From assembly GCA_004173515.1 (NCBI GenBank), contig SECN01000028.1, positions 1 through 34,647 of the forward strand: a DNA stretch of 34,647 nucleotides. Direction: 5' to 3'. Made by a program: the position numbers and the translations under genes. Under the pieces are notes generated by a model. It did no database searches and had not been told where the DNA came from. It was given only the letters and a program-made list of their open reading frames with translations. The stretch is from Myxococcaceae bacterium (lineage in GTDB: Bacteria; Myxococcota; Myxococcia; Myxococcales; Myxococcaceae). Of the stretch, positions 8,105 to 14,549 are shown in pieces; position 1 is the first letter of the stretch; every line of letters begins with the position of its first letter.

Positions 8105-9127
8105 GTGGCGCCCTCCACTCCCCCTTCGCTCTCCGCCCGCCTGGCCCGGCAGGGGCTGCTCGCGGCGGCGAAGCGGGGCGTGCCGGCCGAACGGCTCTGC
8201 CAGGAGGTGGGGCTTCGGTGGGAGGACCTGGAAGACCCCGAGGCGCGCATCCCGTACGCGCTCCTGGATGAGCTCCTGGAGCGGGCCGTGGCCCTCACCG
8301 GGGATGACAACCTGGGGCTGCACATGGCGGGCATGGACGTGATGGACGCGGAGGATCCCGCGTCGCTCGTCCTGCTCACCAGCGCCCACCTGCGCGAGGC
8401 CATGGAGCGCGGGTGCCGCTACCAGCGTGTGTGGGGTGACGGCGAGCGCTTCCTCGTGGAGGGCACCCCCCGGGGCGTGCGCATGCGCTTCACCCCGGTG
8501 GGCCCGTCCTGGCGGCCCGCGCACCGACACCTCACGGAGGTGGCGCTGGCGCGGCTGGCCCAGGGCGTGCGCCTCTTCACCGGCGCGGACGTGCGCCCGC
8601 TGCGAGCGCGCTTCGTGCACGAAGCCCCCGGGAACGTCGTCGAACACGAGGCCCTCTTCGGCTGTCCGCTGGAGTTCAACGCGCCGGCCAGCGACCTGGA
8701 GTTCGCCCACGCGGACGCGCAGCGGCCCTTCGTCCACGCGGACGCGGTGGTCCACGCCGGCCTCGAACATCAGGCCCGCCGCGTCCTGGAGCCGCTGCCC
8801 GTCGTCGACACCCTGGTGGGCCGGGTGCGCGAACAGATTCGCCGGACGCTGGCGGGAGGCGACTTCTCCTTCGTCGCCGTGGCCCGGGCGCTGCGCGTGC
8901 CGCCCCGGACATTGCAGCGCCAGTTGGCGACGGAGGGCTACACGTACGCGGGCATCGTGGAGTCGCTGCGCCGCGAGCTGTCCCAGGGCTACCTCCAGCG
9001 GCGCATGTCCATCGCGGAGGTGTCCTTCCTCTTGGGGTACGCGGACCCGGCGGCCTTCCACCGCGCCTTCAATCGCTGGTGGCGCACGTCCCCGGAGGCC
9101 TTCCGCCGGGCCCGGGCAGGGGGCTGA
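8105..9127 (+). CDS. AraC-family transcriptional regulator (OruR/ArgR-like architecture)
   Basis: About 340 residues. The N-terminal 200 residues match the arabinose-binding-like domain of OruR/QbsR-type AraC regulators (ALLDELLERAVALTGDDNLGL near residue 50). The C-terminal 100 residues form an AraC double helix-turn-helix: VARALRVPPRTLQRQL is the first recognition helix and SIAEVSFLLGYADPAAFHRAFNRW is the conserved second motif. It should bind DNA and respond to a small ligand. Its target is not evident, although the small lipoprotein gene downstream with a 14-bp palindrome in its promoter is a candidate. The GTG at 8105 has no good ribosome binding site; an in-frame GTG at 8051 is an alternative. 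The 192-bp upstream gap holds only a weak GCCTGC/GCAGGC inverted repeat (7943-7969). Confidence 0.88.
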   Translation: MAPSTPPSLSARLARQGLLAAAKRGVPAERLCQEVGLRWEDLEDPEARIPYALLDELLERAVALTGDDNLGLHMAGMDVMDAEDPASLVLLTSAHLREAMERGCRYQRVWGDGERFLVEGTPRGVRMRFTPVGPSWRPAHRHLTEVALARLAQGVRLFTGADVRPLRARFVHEAPGNVVEHEALFGCPLEFNAPASDLEFAHADAQRPFVHADAVVHAGLEHQARRVLEPLPVVDTLVGRVREQIRRTLAGGDFSFVAVARALRVPPRTLQRQLATEGYTYAGIVESLRRELSQGYLQRRMSIAEVSFLLGYADPAAFHRAFNRWWRTSPEAFRRARAGG

Positions 9128-9209
9128 CAGGCAGGCGGCGACGCGGGGCCATGCAGGGCGGGAAGCGGGACTCCGCGTGGAGGCGGCCGTGCCTAGGTTT
9201 GCGCCTGAG

Positions 9210-9223
9210 CGTCGGGCCCGACG
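9210..9223. promoter_or_regulatory. 14-bp perfect palindrome upstream of a small lipoprotein gene
   Basis: CGTCGGGCCCGACG is a perfect dyad without a loop, 33 nt before the ATG at 9256. With no loop it is better read as a DNA operator than an RNA hairpin. The adjacent AraC gene makes it a candidate site, but AraC proteins usually bind direct repeats. Confidence 0.3.
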
Positions 9224-9255
9224 TGCACCGGGGGCCCCTTTCCAAGGAGACCACC

Positions 9256-9606
9256 ATGTGGACACGCCGGTTCAATGGGCTCGTCGTGCTGGGAGTGATC
9301 GGAACGGTGGGATTCGCCACGGGCTGCAACGAGCGCCAGCAGCAATCCGCCAACGAGAACGCCCGACAGGTGGGACAGGAGGTAGGCGAGGCCGCCAGGG
9401 ACGTGAAGCACGGCGCGAGCAAGGCCGCGGAGAGCCTCCGGGAATCCAGCCGCGAAGCCGCCGACGGCTTCCGTGAAGGCGTGGGCGGTTCGGGGGACAC
9501 CGCCTCCGAGGAACAGAAGGCCGACGAGCGCAGCGGGGACGGGCCGGACATCGGCCGCCACCCGGGCGTCATCAACGACGGGGAAGGCCCGCTCGAAGAG
9601 CGCTGA
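9256..9606 (+). CDS. small lipoprotein with amphipathic Ala/Glu/Arg-rich helix
   Basis: A 116-residue protein. Residues 1-24 are a lipoprotein signal ending GFATGC. Residues about 35-75 are a long amphipathic helical stretch (EAARDVKHGASKAAESLRES...) reminiscent of LEA-like or apolipoprotein-like stress proteins. The C-terminus is Gly/Asp/Glu-rich and probably disordered. The ribosome site AAGGAGA at 9244-9250 supports the ATG at 9256. It is likely anchored to a membrane, possibly as an envelope stress protein; that role is inferred from composition only. Confidence 0.75.
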   Translation: MWTRRFNGLVVLGVIGTVGFATGCNERQQQSANENARQVGQEVGEAARDVKHGASKAAESLRESSREAADGFREGVGGSGDTASEEQKADERSGDGPDIGRHPGVINDGEGPLEER

Positions 9607-9661
9607 AACACGCGCGAGACGCGCCGTGTCGACACCCACGGTGTCCCCGCGTTGTGTTTGA

Positions 9662-10507
9662 ATGTCGACCATGGACGTGGCTCCAGCCCTCCGTGGTCCC
9701 CTTGCGCCTTCGGGTCGCTGGCTGTGCCTGTTGCCGTGCCTGCTGACGGCCGCGTGTGCGACGACGGGAGGGGTGGTCGAGCGGATCCCCACGTTGGAAG
9801 AGCAGTGCAACGGCGGACGCGTCTACGCCTGTGAGTCGTGGGGACAGCAGCTCACGGTGGACAACAGGCTGGAGGAGGCGGACCGGGCCTTCGGTCTGGC
9901 GTGCGCGATGGGGTCGACCTCCGCGTGCCTGACGCAGGGCAGGAGCCGGATGGAGCAGGGCGACCTGGAGGGCGCGGAGCAGCCGCTGCGCAAGGTCTAC
10001 GATGAGAACGTGGAGGAGGGCGCGCTGGCGCTCGCGGACGTCCGGGAAGCGCAGGGCGATGTCGCGGGGGCCTCGCGGCTGCGCTGGGAGGCGCTCGGCC
10101 TGGACAAGTCGACGGTGGAGTTCGCGCTCGGCTGGCGCATCCCGTGGCAGGGCGGGCTGGGCGGTTCGCTGGATGTGAACGTGCAGCCCATGGGGCTGGG
10201 CGCGCGCCGGCTGACCCTGGGGGCCAACATCTCCTTCGGCGACGAGTCGTCGCTGAACGCCACCGTGGGCTACCAGCACTTCCTGACGAACTGGGCCGCG
10301 CCCTACGCCCGGGTGCTGGTGGGCCCCAACCTCGAGAACCGTGGCGCCCCCCTCAACCTGGGCGCGGAGGTGGGCTTCAAGGTCTTCGCGGGGTCCATCG
10401 GTCACTTCGCCGCGGGCCTGGGCACGTCGTTCGACGGCTCCACGTACACGGTCCTCCAACTCGGGATGGACTGGATCGTGGCGCTGATGGTGCTCGCGCA
10501 CATGTGA
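9662..10507 (+). CDS. lipoprotein with Sel1/TPR-like repeats and a beta-rich C-terminus
   Basis: A 281-residue protein with a lipobox LLTAAC (Cys32). Residues about 45-150 are a Sel1/TPR-like helical repeat region with regular Cys residues (EEQCNGGRVYACESWG, ACAMGSTSACLTQG), typical of myxobacterial lipoproteins. Residues about 155-275 alternate hydrophobic and polar residues with many Gly and aromatic residues, as in outer-membrane beta structure (GANISFGDESSLNATVGYQHF). A link to the outer membrane is inferred. No good ribosome site precedes the ATG at 9662; the ATG at 9671 is an alternative. It is convergent with nth, with only 9 nt between the stops. Confidence 0.75.
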   Translation: MSTMDVAPALRGPLAPSGRWLCLLPCLLTAACATTGGVVERIPTLEEQCNGGRVYACESWGQQLTVDNRLEEADRAFGLACAMGSTSACLTQGRSRMEQGDLEGAEQPLRKVYDENVEEGALALADVREAQGDVAGASRLRWEALGLDKSTVEFALGWRIPWQGGLGGSLDVNVQPMGLGARRLTLGANISFGDESSLNATVGYQHFLTNWAAPYARVLVGPNLENRGAPLNLGAEVGFKVFAGSIGHFAAGLGTSFDGSTYTVLQLGMDWIVALMVLAHM

Positions 10508-10516
10508 CGCGGGGCC

Positions 10517-11158
10517 TCAAGCGGCCACGCCCAGCTTCGGGCACACGTCGTTGAGCAGGCACTCGGCGCACTTCGGCTTCCGGGCGATGCAGGTGTAGCG
10601 GCCGTGCAGCACCACGGCCGGGCCGAAGAAGGTCCAGTCCTCCTTGGGCACGAGCTTCATCAGGTCCGTTTCAATCGCCTCCGGCTTCTCCTGCTTGGAC
10701 AGGCCCAGCCGCTGGCTGACGCGGGCCACATGGGTGTCCACGATGATGCCGGAGGCCTGCTGGAAGGCGGTGTTGAGCACGACGTTGGCCGTCTTGCGCG
10801 CGACGCCGGGCAGCTTCACCAGGTCCTCCATGCGGGAGGGCACCTTGCCCTTGAAGTCGTCGAGCAGCGCGCGGCTCATGGCCTGCACCGTCTTGGTCTT
10901 CTGCTTGTAGAAGCCCGTGGGCTTGAGGTCCTCCTCCAGCTCCGCGGTGTCGGCGTCCGCGAGCGCCTGGGGGCCACCGGGATACTTCTGGAACAGCGTG
11001 GCGGTGACGCGGTTGACGCGCTCGTCGGTGCACTGCGCGGCCAGGATGGTGGCCACCAGCAGCTCGTAGGGCGTGTTCCAGTTCAGCTCGTACTTCGCGT
11101 CGGGATACTTCTCGCGAAGGCGTTCGAGCACCACGGGGATCATCGAAGCGGCTTTCAT
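10517..11158 (-). CDS. nth: endonuclease III (DNA glycosylase/AP lyase)
   Basis: A 213-residue protein of normal length for Nth. It removes oxidised pyrimidines and cleaves the abasic site in base excision repair. The helix-hairpin-helix LPGVARKTA carries the catalytic Lys122, and the catalytic Asp141 lies in VDTHVAR. The [4Fe-4S] cluster motif C-x6-C-x2-C-x5-C is intact at Cys190, 197, 200 and 206. The ATG at 11158 has GAGGGG upstream, and this site overlaps the stop of the alcohol dehydrogenase gene 10 nt away, so the genes are translationally coupled. Confidence 0.96.
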   Translation of the reverse strand: MKAASMIPVVLERLREKYPDAKYELNWNTPYELLVATILAAQCTDERVNRVTATLFQKYPGGPQALADADTAELEEDLKPTGFYKQKTKTVQAMSRALLDDFKGKVPSRMEDLVKLPGVARKTANVVLNTAFQQASGIIVDTHVARVSQRLGLSKQEKPEAIETDLMKLVPKEDWTFFGPAVVLHGRYTCIARKPKCAECLLNDVCPKLGVAA

Positions 11159-11168
11159 GGGAGGCCCC

Positions 11169-12335
11169 TCACATCGACCGTTCAACGAGCGTCGTCAACT
11201 CCGCATCGGTGAGCGTCAGCGGATTGCCCTTCATGCTGCTGGCGGCGCGGGCCTTGGAGACCAGTCCCGGCACGTCCGCGTCGTGGAGGCCCATGGCGCG
11301 CAGGCCCCGGATGCGCAGGGCCTGGACCAGCGCCTTCACCCAGGCGATGCCGTCCTCGGGGCGGGCCTCGGGCTGGCCGGTGAGCAGCACGGCCAGCTCA
11401 CGGAAGCGGGGCAGGGCGGGGTGCTCCGGGGCCCGTGCGCGCAGGGCCTCCAGGTTCACCTCCAGCGTGGCCCCGAGCAGCGCGGCGCACAGGGCCCCAT
11501 GGGCCGCGCCGAGCATCCCGCCCAGCGGCGCCGCGAAGCCATGCACCGCGCCCAGGCCCGCGTTGGCCAGGCACAGGCCGCCGAAGAGGCTGGCGAGGGC
11601 CAGGTCCTCGCGCTCCGAAGGGCCGGGGCCGTGGAGCACCGCCTTGCGCAGCGAGCGCGCCGAGCGCTGCATCCCTTCGCGCGCGAGCGCGTCCGTGAGG
11701 GGTTGCGCGCGGAGGGACACGAAGGGTTCGATGAGCTGGGACAGCGCGTCCAGGCCGCCCGAGGCGAGCACATCGGGAGGGGCGTGCTCCAGCAGGTCGG
11801 GGTCCACCAGCGCCACGCGGGGCAGCATCATCGGGCTGCGGAGGCTGGCCTTCACGCCGGCCTCCTTGGAGCCCAGCACCGCGTTGCGCGTCACCTCTGA
11901 ACCTGTACCCGCGGTGGTGGGAATGGCCACGAACGGAAGCGGCATCTTCGTCAGGGCCTGTCCGCGTCCGATGACCTCCAGATAGTCCAGCGGGTCGCCC
12001 CCGTTGGCGGCGAGCGCGGCGATGGCCTTGCCCGCGTCGAGCGCGCTGCCGCCGCCCAGGGCGATGACGGCGTCACAGCGGGCGTCCACGGCGACGGCGG
12101 TGCCTTCGCGCGCGGTGTCGACGGTGGGTTCGCCCGCGACGCGGAAGGCGGTGGAGGTGATGCCCAGGCGTTCGAGCGCGGCGCGGACGGGCTCGGCGCG
12201 GGCGGGGTTCGTGCCGGTGACGAGCAGCACCTTCTGACCGCCCAGGGCGCGCACCAGGTCGGGGACCTCCGCGAGGCGGCCGGGGCCGAAGAGGACGCGG
12301 GTGGCGGTGGCGAACTCGAAGCTCGTGGGGGGCAT
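11169..12335 (-). CDS. iron-containing alcohol dehydrogenase family protein
   Basis: A 388-residue group III (Fe-ADH) dehydrogenase. The NAD(P)-binding GGGSALDAGK is at about 94-103 and the family motif TAGTGSE at about 141-147. Of the usual metal ligands D/H/H/H, I see D196, H265 and H279. The position normally His in DALxHxxE is Gln200 here (DALSQLIEP), so the metal site is altered or belongs to a divergent subgroup. The substrate is unknown; relatives act on alcohols, aldehydes or maleylacetate. It starts 1 nt after the ABM gene stop (TGACATG). The upstream ABM-domain partner suggests a joint redox step on a small carbonyl or quinone compound. Confidence 0.9.
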   Translation of the reverse strand: MPPTSFEFATATRVLFGPGRLAEVPDLVRALGGQKVLLVTGTNPARAEPVRAALERLGITSTAFRVAGEPTVDTAREGTAVAVDARCDAVIALGGGSALDAGKAIAALAANGGDPLDYLEVIGRGQALTKMPLPFVAIPTTAGTGSEVTRNAVLGSKEAGVKASLRSPMMLPRVALVDPDLLEHAPPDVLASGGLDALSQLIEPFVSLRAQPLTDALAREGMQRSARSLRKAVLHGPGPSEREDLALASLFGGLCLANAGLGAVHGFAAPLGGMLGAAHGALCAALLGATLEVNLEALRARAPEHPALPRFRELAVLLTGQPEARPEDGIAWVKALVQALRIRGLRAMGLHDADVPGLVSKARAASSMKGNPLTLTDAELTTLVERSM

Positions 12336-12336
12336 G

Positions 12337-12654
12337 TCACCAGCCCGCGTCGTCGGGGAAGCGATTGGCGTAGCGGCGGGCGGTGCGGGGCTCGGCCATC
12401 ATGGGGGTGACGGTGTCGCGCCACGCGAGGTAGTGGGCGGTCTCCTTGTGGGCGGCGGGAGCGTCGGGGGAGCGGTAGGCCTCGACGAGGACGAAGCGGG
12501 TGGGGTCCTCGGTGTCCTGGCAGACGTCGAAGCGGGCGATGCCGGGCTCCTTCACGCTGGCGCTGGCGTTGGCGAGGGTGGCCTGGAGGAAGGCGTCGAC
12601 GTGCTGGGGCAGCACGTGAACGTGGACGTGGACGACGAGCAGGCTCGTGGGCAT
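12337..12654 (-). CDS. ABM-domain protein, LsrG-like / putative quinol monooxygenase
   Basis: A 105-residue ferredoxin-fold ABM domain protein. It shares the hallmark spacing of LsrG: RFDVCQD, then VEAY, then AHKETAHY, then a C-terminal [10 protein letters not shown]. LsrG processes phosphorylated AI-2, while many relatives are annotated as quinol monooxygenases; the sequence alone does not settle which applies. It is first in a tightly packed operon with the Fe-ADH and nth. A GTG at 12663 is an alternative start; neither start has a clear ribosome binding site. It is divergent from menB, with an 89-bp shared promoter region. Confidence 0.85.
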   Translation of the reverse strand: MPTSLLVVHVHVHVLPQHVDAFLQATLANASASVKEPGIARFDVCQDTEDPTRFVLVEAYRSPDAPAAHKETAHYLAWRDTVTPMMAEPRTARRYANRFPDDAGW

Positions 12655-12743
12655 GGCGCGCACGCTAGCGCGGGCGTCTTCGAGCGGGAAACTGGTAGGG
12701 TGCCGCCCCGTTCACTCCCCCCATTTTCGGAGCAAGACAGCGC

Positions 12744-13637
12744 ATGGTTTCGGACCTCTTCGACGCGTCCCGCTGGCAGCCGGTGGAAGGCTTCAAGTTC
12801 AAGGACATCACGTTCCACCGCGCGGTGGATCAGGGCACGGTGCGCATCGCGTTCAACCGGCCGGAGGTGCGCAACGCGTTCCGTCCGAAGACGGTGGATG
12901 AACTGGCCCGGGCGCTGGAGGCGACGCGGTTCATGACGGACGTGGGCGTGGTGCTGCTCACGGGCAACGGGCCGTCGCCGAAGGACGGCGGGTGGGCGTT
13001 CTGCTCGGGTGGGGACCAGCGCATCCGGGGCAAGGATGGCTACAAGTACGAGCCCGGGGAGGACGCGGGGGATCCGGCGCGGCTGGGGCGGTTGCACATC
13101 CTGGAGGTGCAGCGGCAGATCCGCTTCCTGCCCAAGGTGGTGATCGCGGTGGTGCCGGGCTGGACGGCGGGAGGCGGACACAGCCTGCATGTCGTGTGTG
13201 ACATGACGATCGCGAGCAAGGAGCACGGCATGTTCAAGCAGACGGACGCGGACGTGGCGAGCTTCGACGCGGGCTACGGCTCCGCGCTGCTGGCCCGGCA
13301 GGTGGGGCAGAAGCGGGCGCGGGAGATCTTCTTCCTGGGACAGTCCTACACGGCGGACGAGGCGTTCCAGATGAATGCCATCAACGCGTCGGTGCCGCAC
13401 AAGGACCTGGAGAAGGTCGCGCTGGAGTGGGCGGCGGAAATCAATACCAAGAGCCCCACGGCCATCAAGATGCTGAAGTATGCCTTCAACCTCCCGGACG
13501 ACGGGCTCGTGGGCCAGCAGCTCTTCGCGGGAGAGGCCACGCGTCTGGGTTACGGCACGGAAGAAGCGCAGGAAGGCCGCGACGCATTCGTCCAGAAGCG
13601 GAAGCGCGACTTCAAGCGCTTCCCCTGGACGTACTGA
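12744..13637 (+). CDS. menB: 1,4-dihydroxy-2-naphthoyl-CoA synthase
   Basis: A 297-residue crotonase-fold enzyme that closes the naphthoate ring of menaquinone from o-succinylbenzoyl-CoA. Oxyanion-hole elements are CSGGDQ (about 87-92) and PGWTAGGGHSLH (about 138-149). The signature SFDAGYGS and C-terminal EGRDAFVQKRKRDF match MenB closely. At the position where E. coli MenB has a Gly that binds bicarbonate, this protein has Asp168 (KQTDAD). It therefore belongs to the bicarbonate-independent, Asp-containing type seen in Mycobacterium. No other men genes are in the window. Confidence 0.95.
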   Translation: MVSDLFDASRWQPVEGFKFKDITFHRAVDQGTVRIAFNRPEVRNAFRPKTVDELARALEATRFMTDVGVVLLTGNGPSPKDGGWAFCSGGDQRIRGKDGYKYEPGEDAGDPARLGRLHILEVQRQIRFLPKVVIAVVPGWTAGGGHSLHVVCDMTIASKEHGMFKQTDADVASFDAGYGSALLARQVGQKRAREIFFLGQSYTADEAFQMNAINASVPHKDLEKVALEWAAEINTKSPTAIKMLKYAFNLPDDGLVGQQLFAGEATRLGYGTEEAQEGRDAFVQKRKRDFKRFPWTY

Positions 13638-13671
13638 GGGCGGTTACTCTGGGCCTCTCGTGGGGGGCCTG

Positions 13672-14154
13672 ATGCGCCTGTCGACTTGGATGTGTGCGTT
13701 GCTTCTCTTGCCACTGTGGGTGGGCTCTGGCTGCGCACATGCTCCGGCAGCAGAACCGCATTTCTATGTCATCGCGGACTCTGCGGAGGGGGTAGGAGCG
13801 GCGCTGGCGACAGGAGGCTCGGGAGGGCGGGATTGCCAAGCGGAACACGAAGCCTGCTTCCGTGACTGCTGGCGGAAGAGCCGCCCTCCGTACCCTCATA
13901 AACACGACGAGTGGTATTACAAACGATGCACTGCGGAGTGCAGCAAAGCCTACAACGTTTGCATGGATGAGCAGGAGGAGACAGTTCCAACACAACAGAA
14001 GTTGGAGTTCGAGAGCCTCCAACAGGCGCGTGATTGGCTGCGTGAGCACAAATCTGAAGTTGCGCTGGGCGCCATTGTCGTCGTTGGAAGCACAGGCTTC
14101 ATCCTTACCATCGGCGCCGCTGGGGCCTTGATCCTGGCACCCCTCGCCCTCTGA
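13672..14154 (+). CDS. Cys-rich lipoprotein with C-terminal hydrophobic segment
   Basis: A 160-residue protein. Residues 1-21 form a lipoprotein signal ending WVGSGC. A central Cys cluster (about 54-105) has six Cys in a pattern like C-x6-C-x3-C ... C-x3-C-x6-C, suggesting disulfides. The last 32 residues (EVALGAIVVVGSTGFILTIG... to LAPLAL) are a Gly-rich transmembrane or membrane-inserting segment. Codons are clearly less GC3-rich than in menB or the lipoxygenases. The combination of a lipid anchor, a pore-like tail, atypical composition and a small co-transcribed partner recalls myxobacterial contact-transferred lipoprotein toxins, but I do not recognise it as a known SitA family. Confidence 0.7.
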   Translation: MRLSTWMCALLLLPLWVGSGCAHAPAAEPHFYVIADSAEGVGAALATGGSGGRDCQAEHEACFRDCWRKSRPPYPHKHDEWYYKRCTAECSKAYNVCMDEQEETVPTQQKLEFESLQQARDWLREHKSEVALGAIVVVGSTGFILTIGAAGALILAPLAL

Positions 14155-14166
14155 GTGGAATCATCC

Positions 14167-14544
14167 ATGGCCTACAACTCAAACTTCGACGTCGATGCCG
14201 TGATGGCCACGCTGGGAACGATTGGCGAACGGTTCCAGGACGGGACGCCCGAGGATGAAGCGCTCCGGATCGCCGCCGTGGCCCTGCTCTACGTGCGTGA
14301 CAGCGCGAAGTTGGGGGACTACCGCGAATACTTCCGGCGGTTCTTCACGCCCGCCACGGAATCGGTGGTCGTGGTCCAGTCCTTCTCGACGACAGATGAG
14401 GCCGATGCGTGGTTGGCTCAGGGAATGGGGCACGAGGGAGACCTCGTCCGCGTCGCGGGCAAGGGTTTCCGGGTCATTCCCACGCGGAAGGAGGGCGGGC
14501 TGATGTTTCTTCGCACGCCTCTTCCTGAAGAAATGGAGCCTTGA
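14167..14544 (+). CDS. small soluble protein paired with the Cys-rich lipoprotein
   Basis: A 125-residue acidic, soluble protein with no signal peptide or membrane segment. It has an N-terminal helical part (FDVDAVMATLGTIGERFQDG) and a C-terminal alpha/beta part containing DEADAWLAQG and GKGFRVIPTR. Its start lies 12 nt after the lipoprotein stop; a GTG at 14155 immediately after that stop is an alternative. I recognise it only as a type of short protein common in myxobacteria. Its position suggests an immunity or chaperone-like partner. It is convergent with the lipoxygenase gene, with 5 nt between the stops. Confidence 0.65.
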   Translation: MAYNSNFDVDAVMATLGTIGERFQDGTPEDEALRIAAVALLYVRDSAKLGDYREYFRRFFTPATESVVVVQSFSTTDEADAWLAQGMGHEGDLVRVAGKGFRVIPTRKEGGLMFLRTPLPEEMEP

Positions 14545-14549
14545 AGGGC

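Noticed and set aside
6710..9265. Long upstream extension of the M14 peptidase frame on the minus strand
   Set aside because: The extension runs antisense through the lipoprotein and AraC genes. The ribosome site and peptidase similarity place the start at 6709.
13672..14154. Direct assignment as a SitA toxin
   Set aside because: Only the general layout fits. No sequence hallmark of the SitA families I know is present, so it is kept as a hypothesis only.
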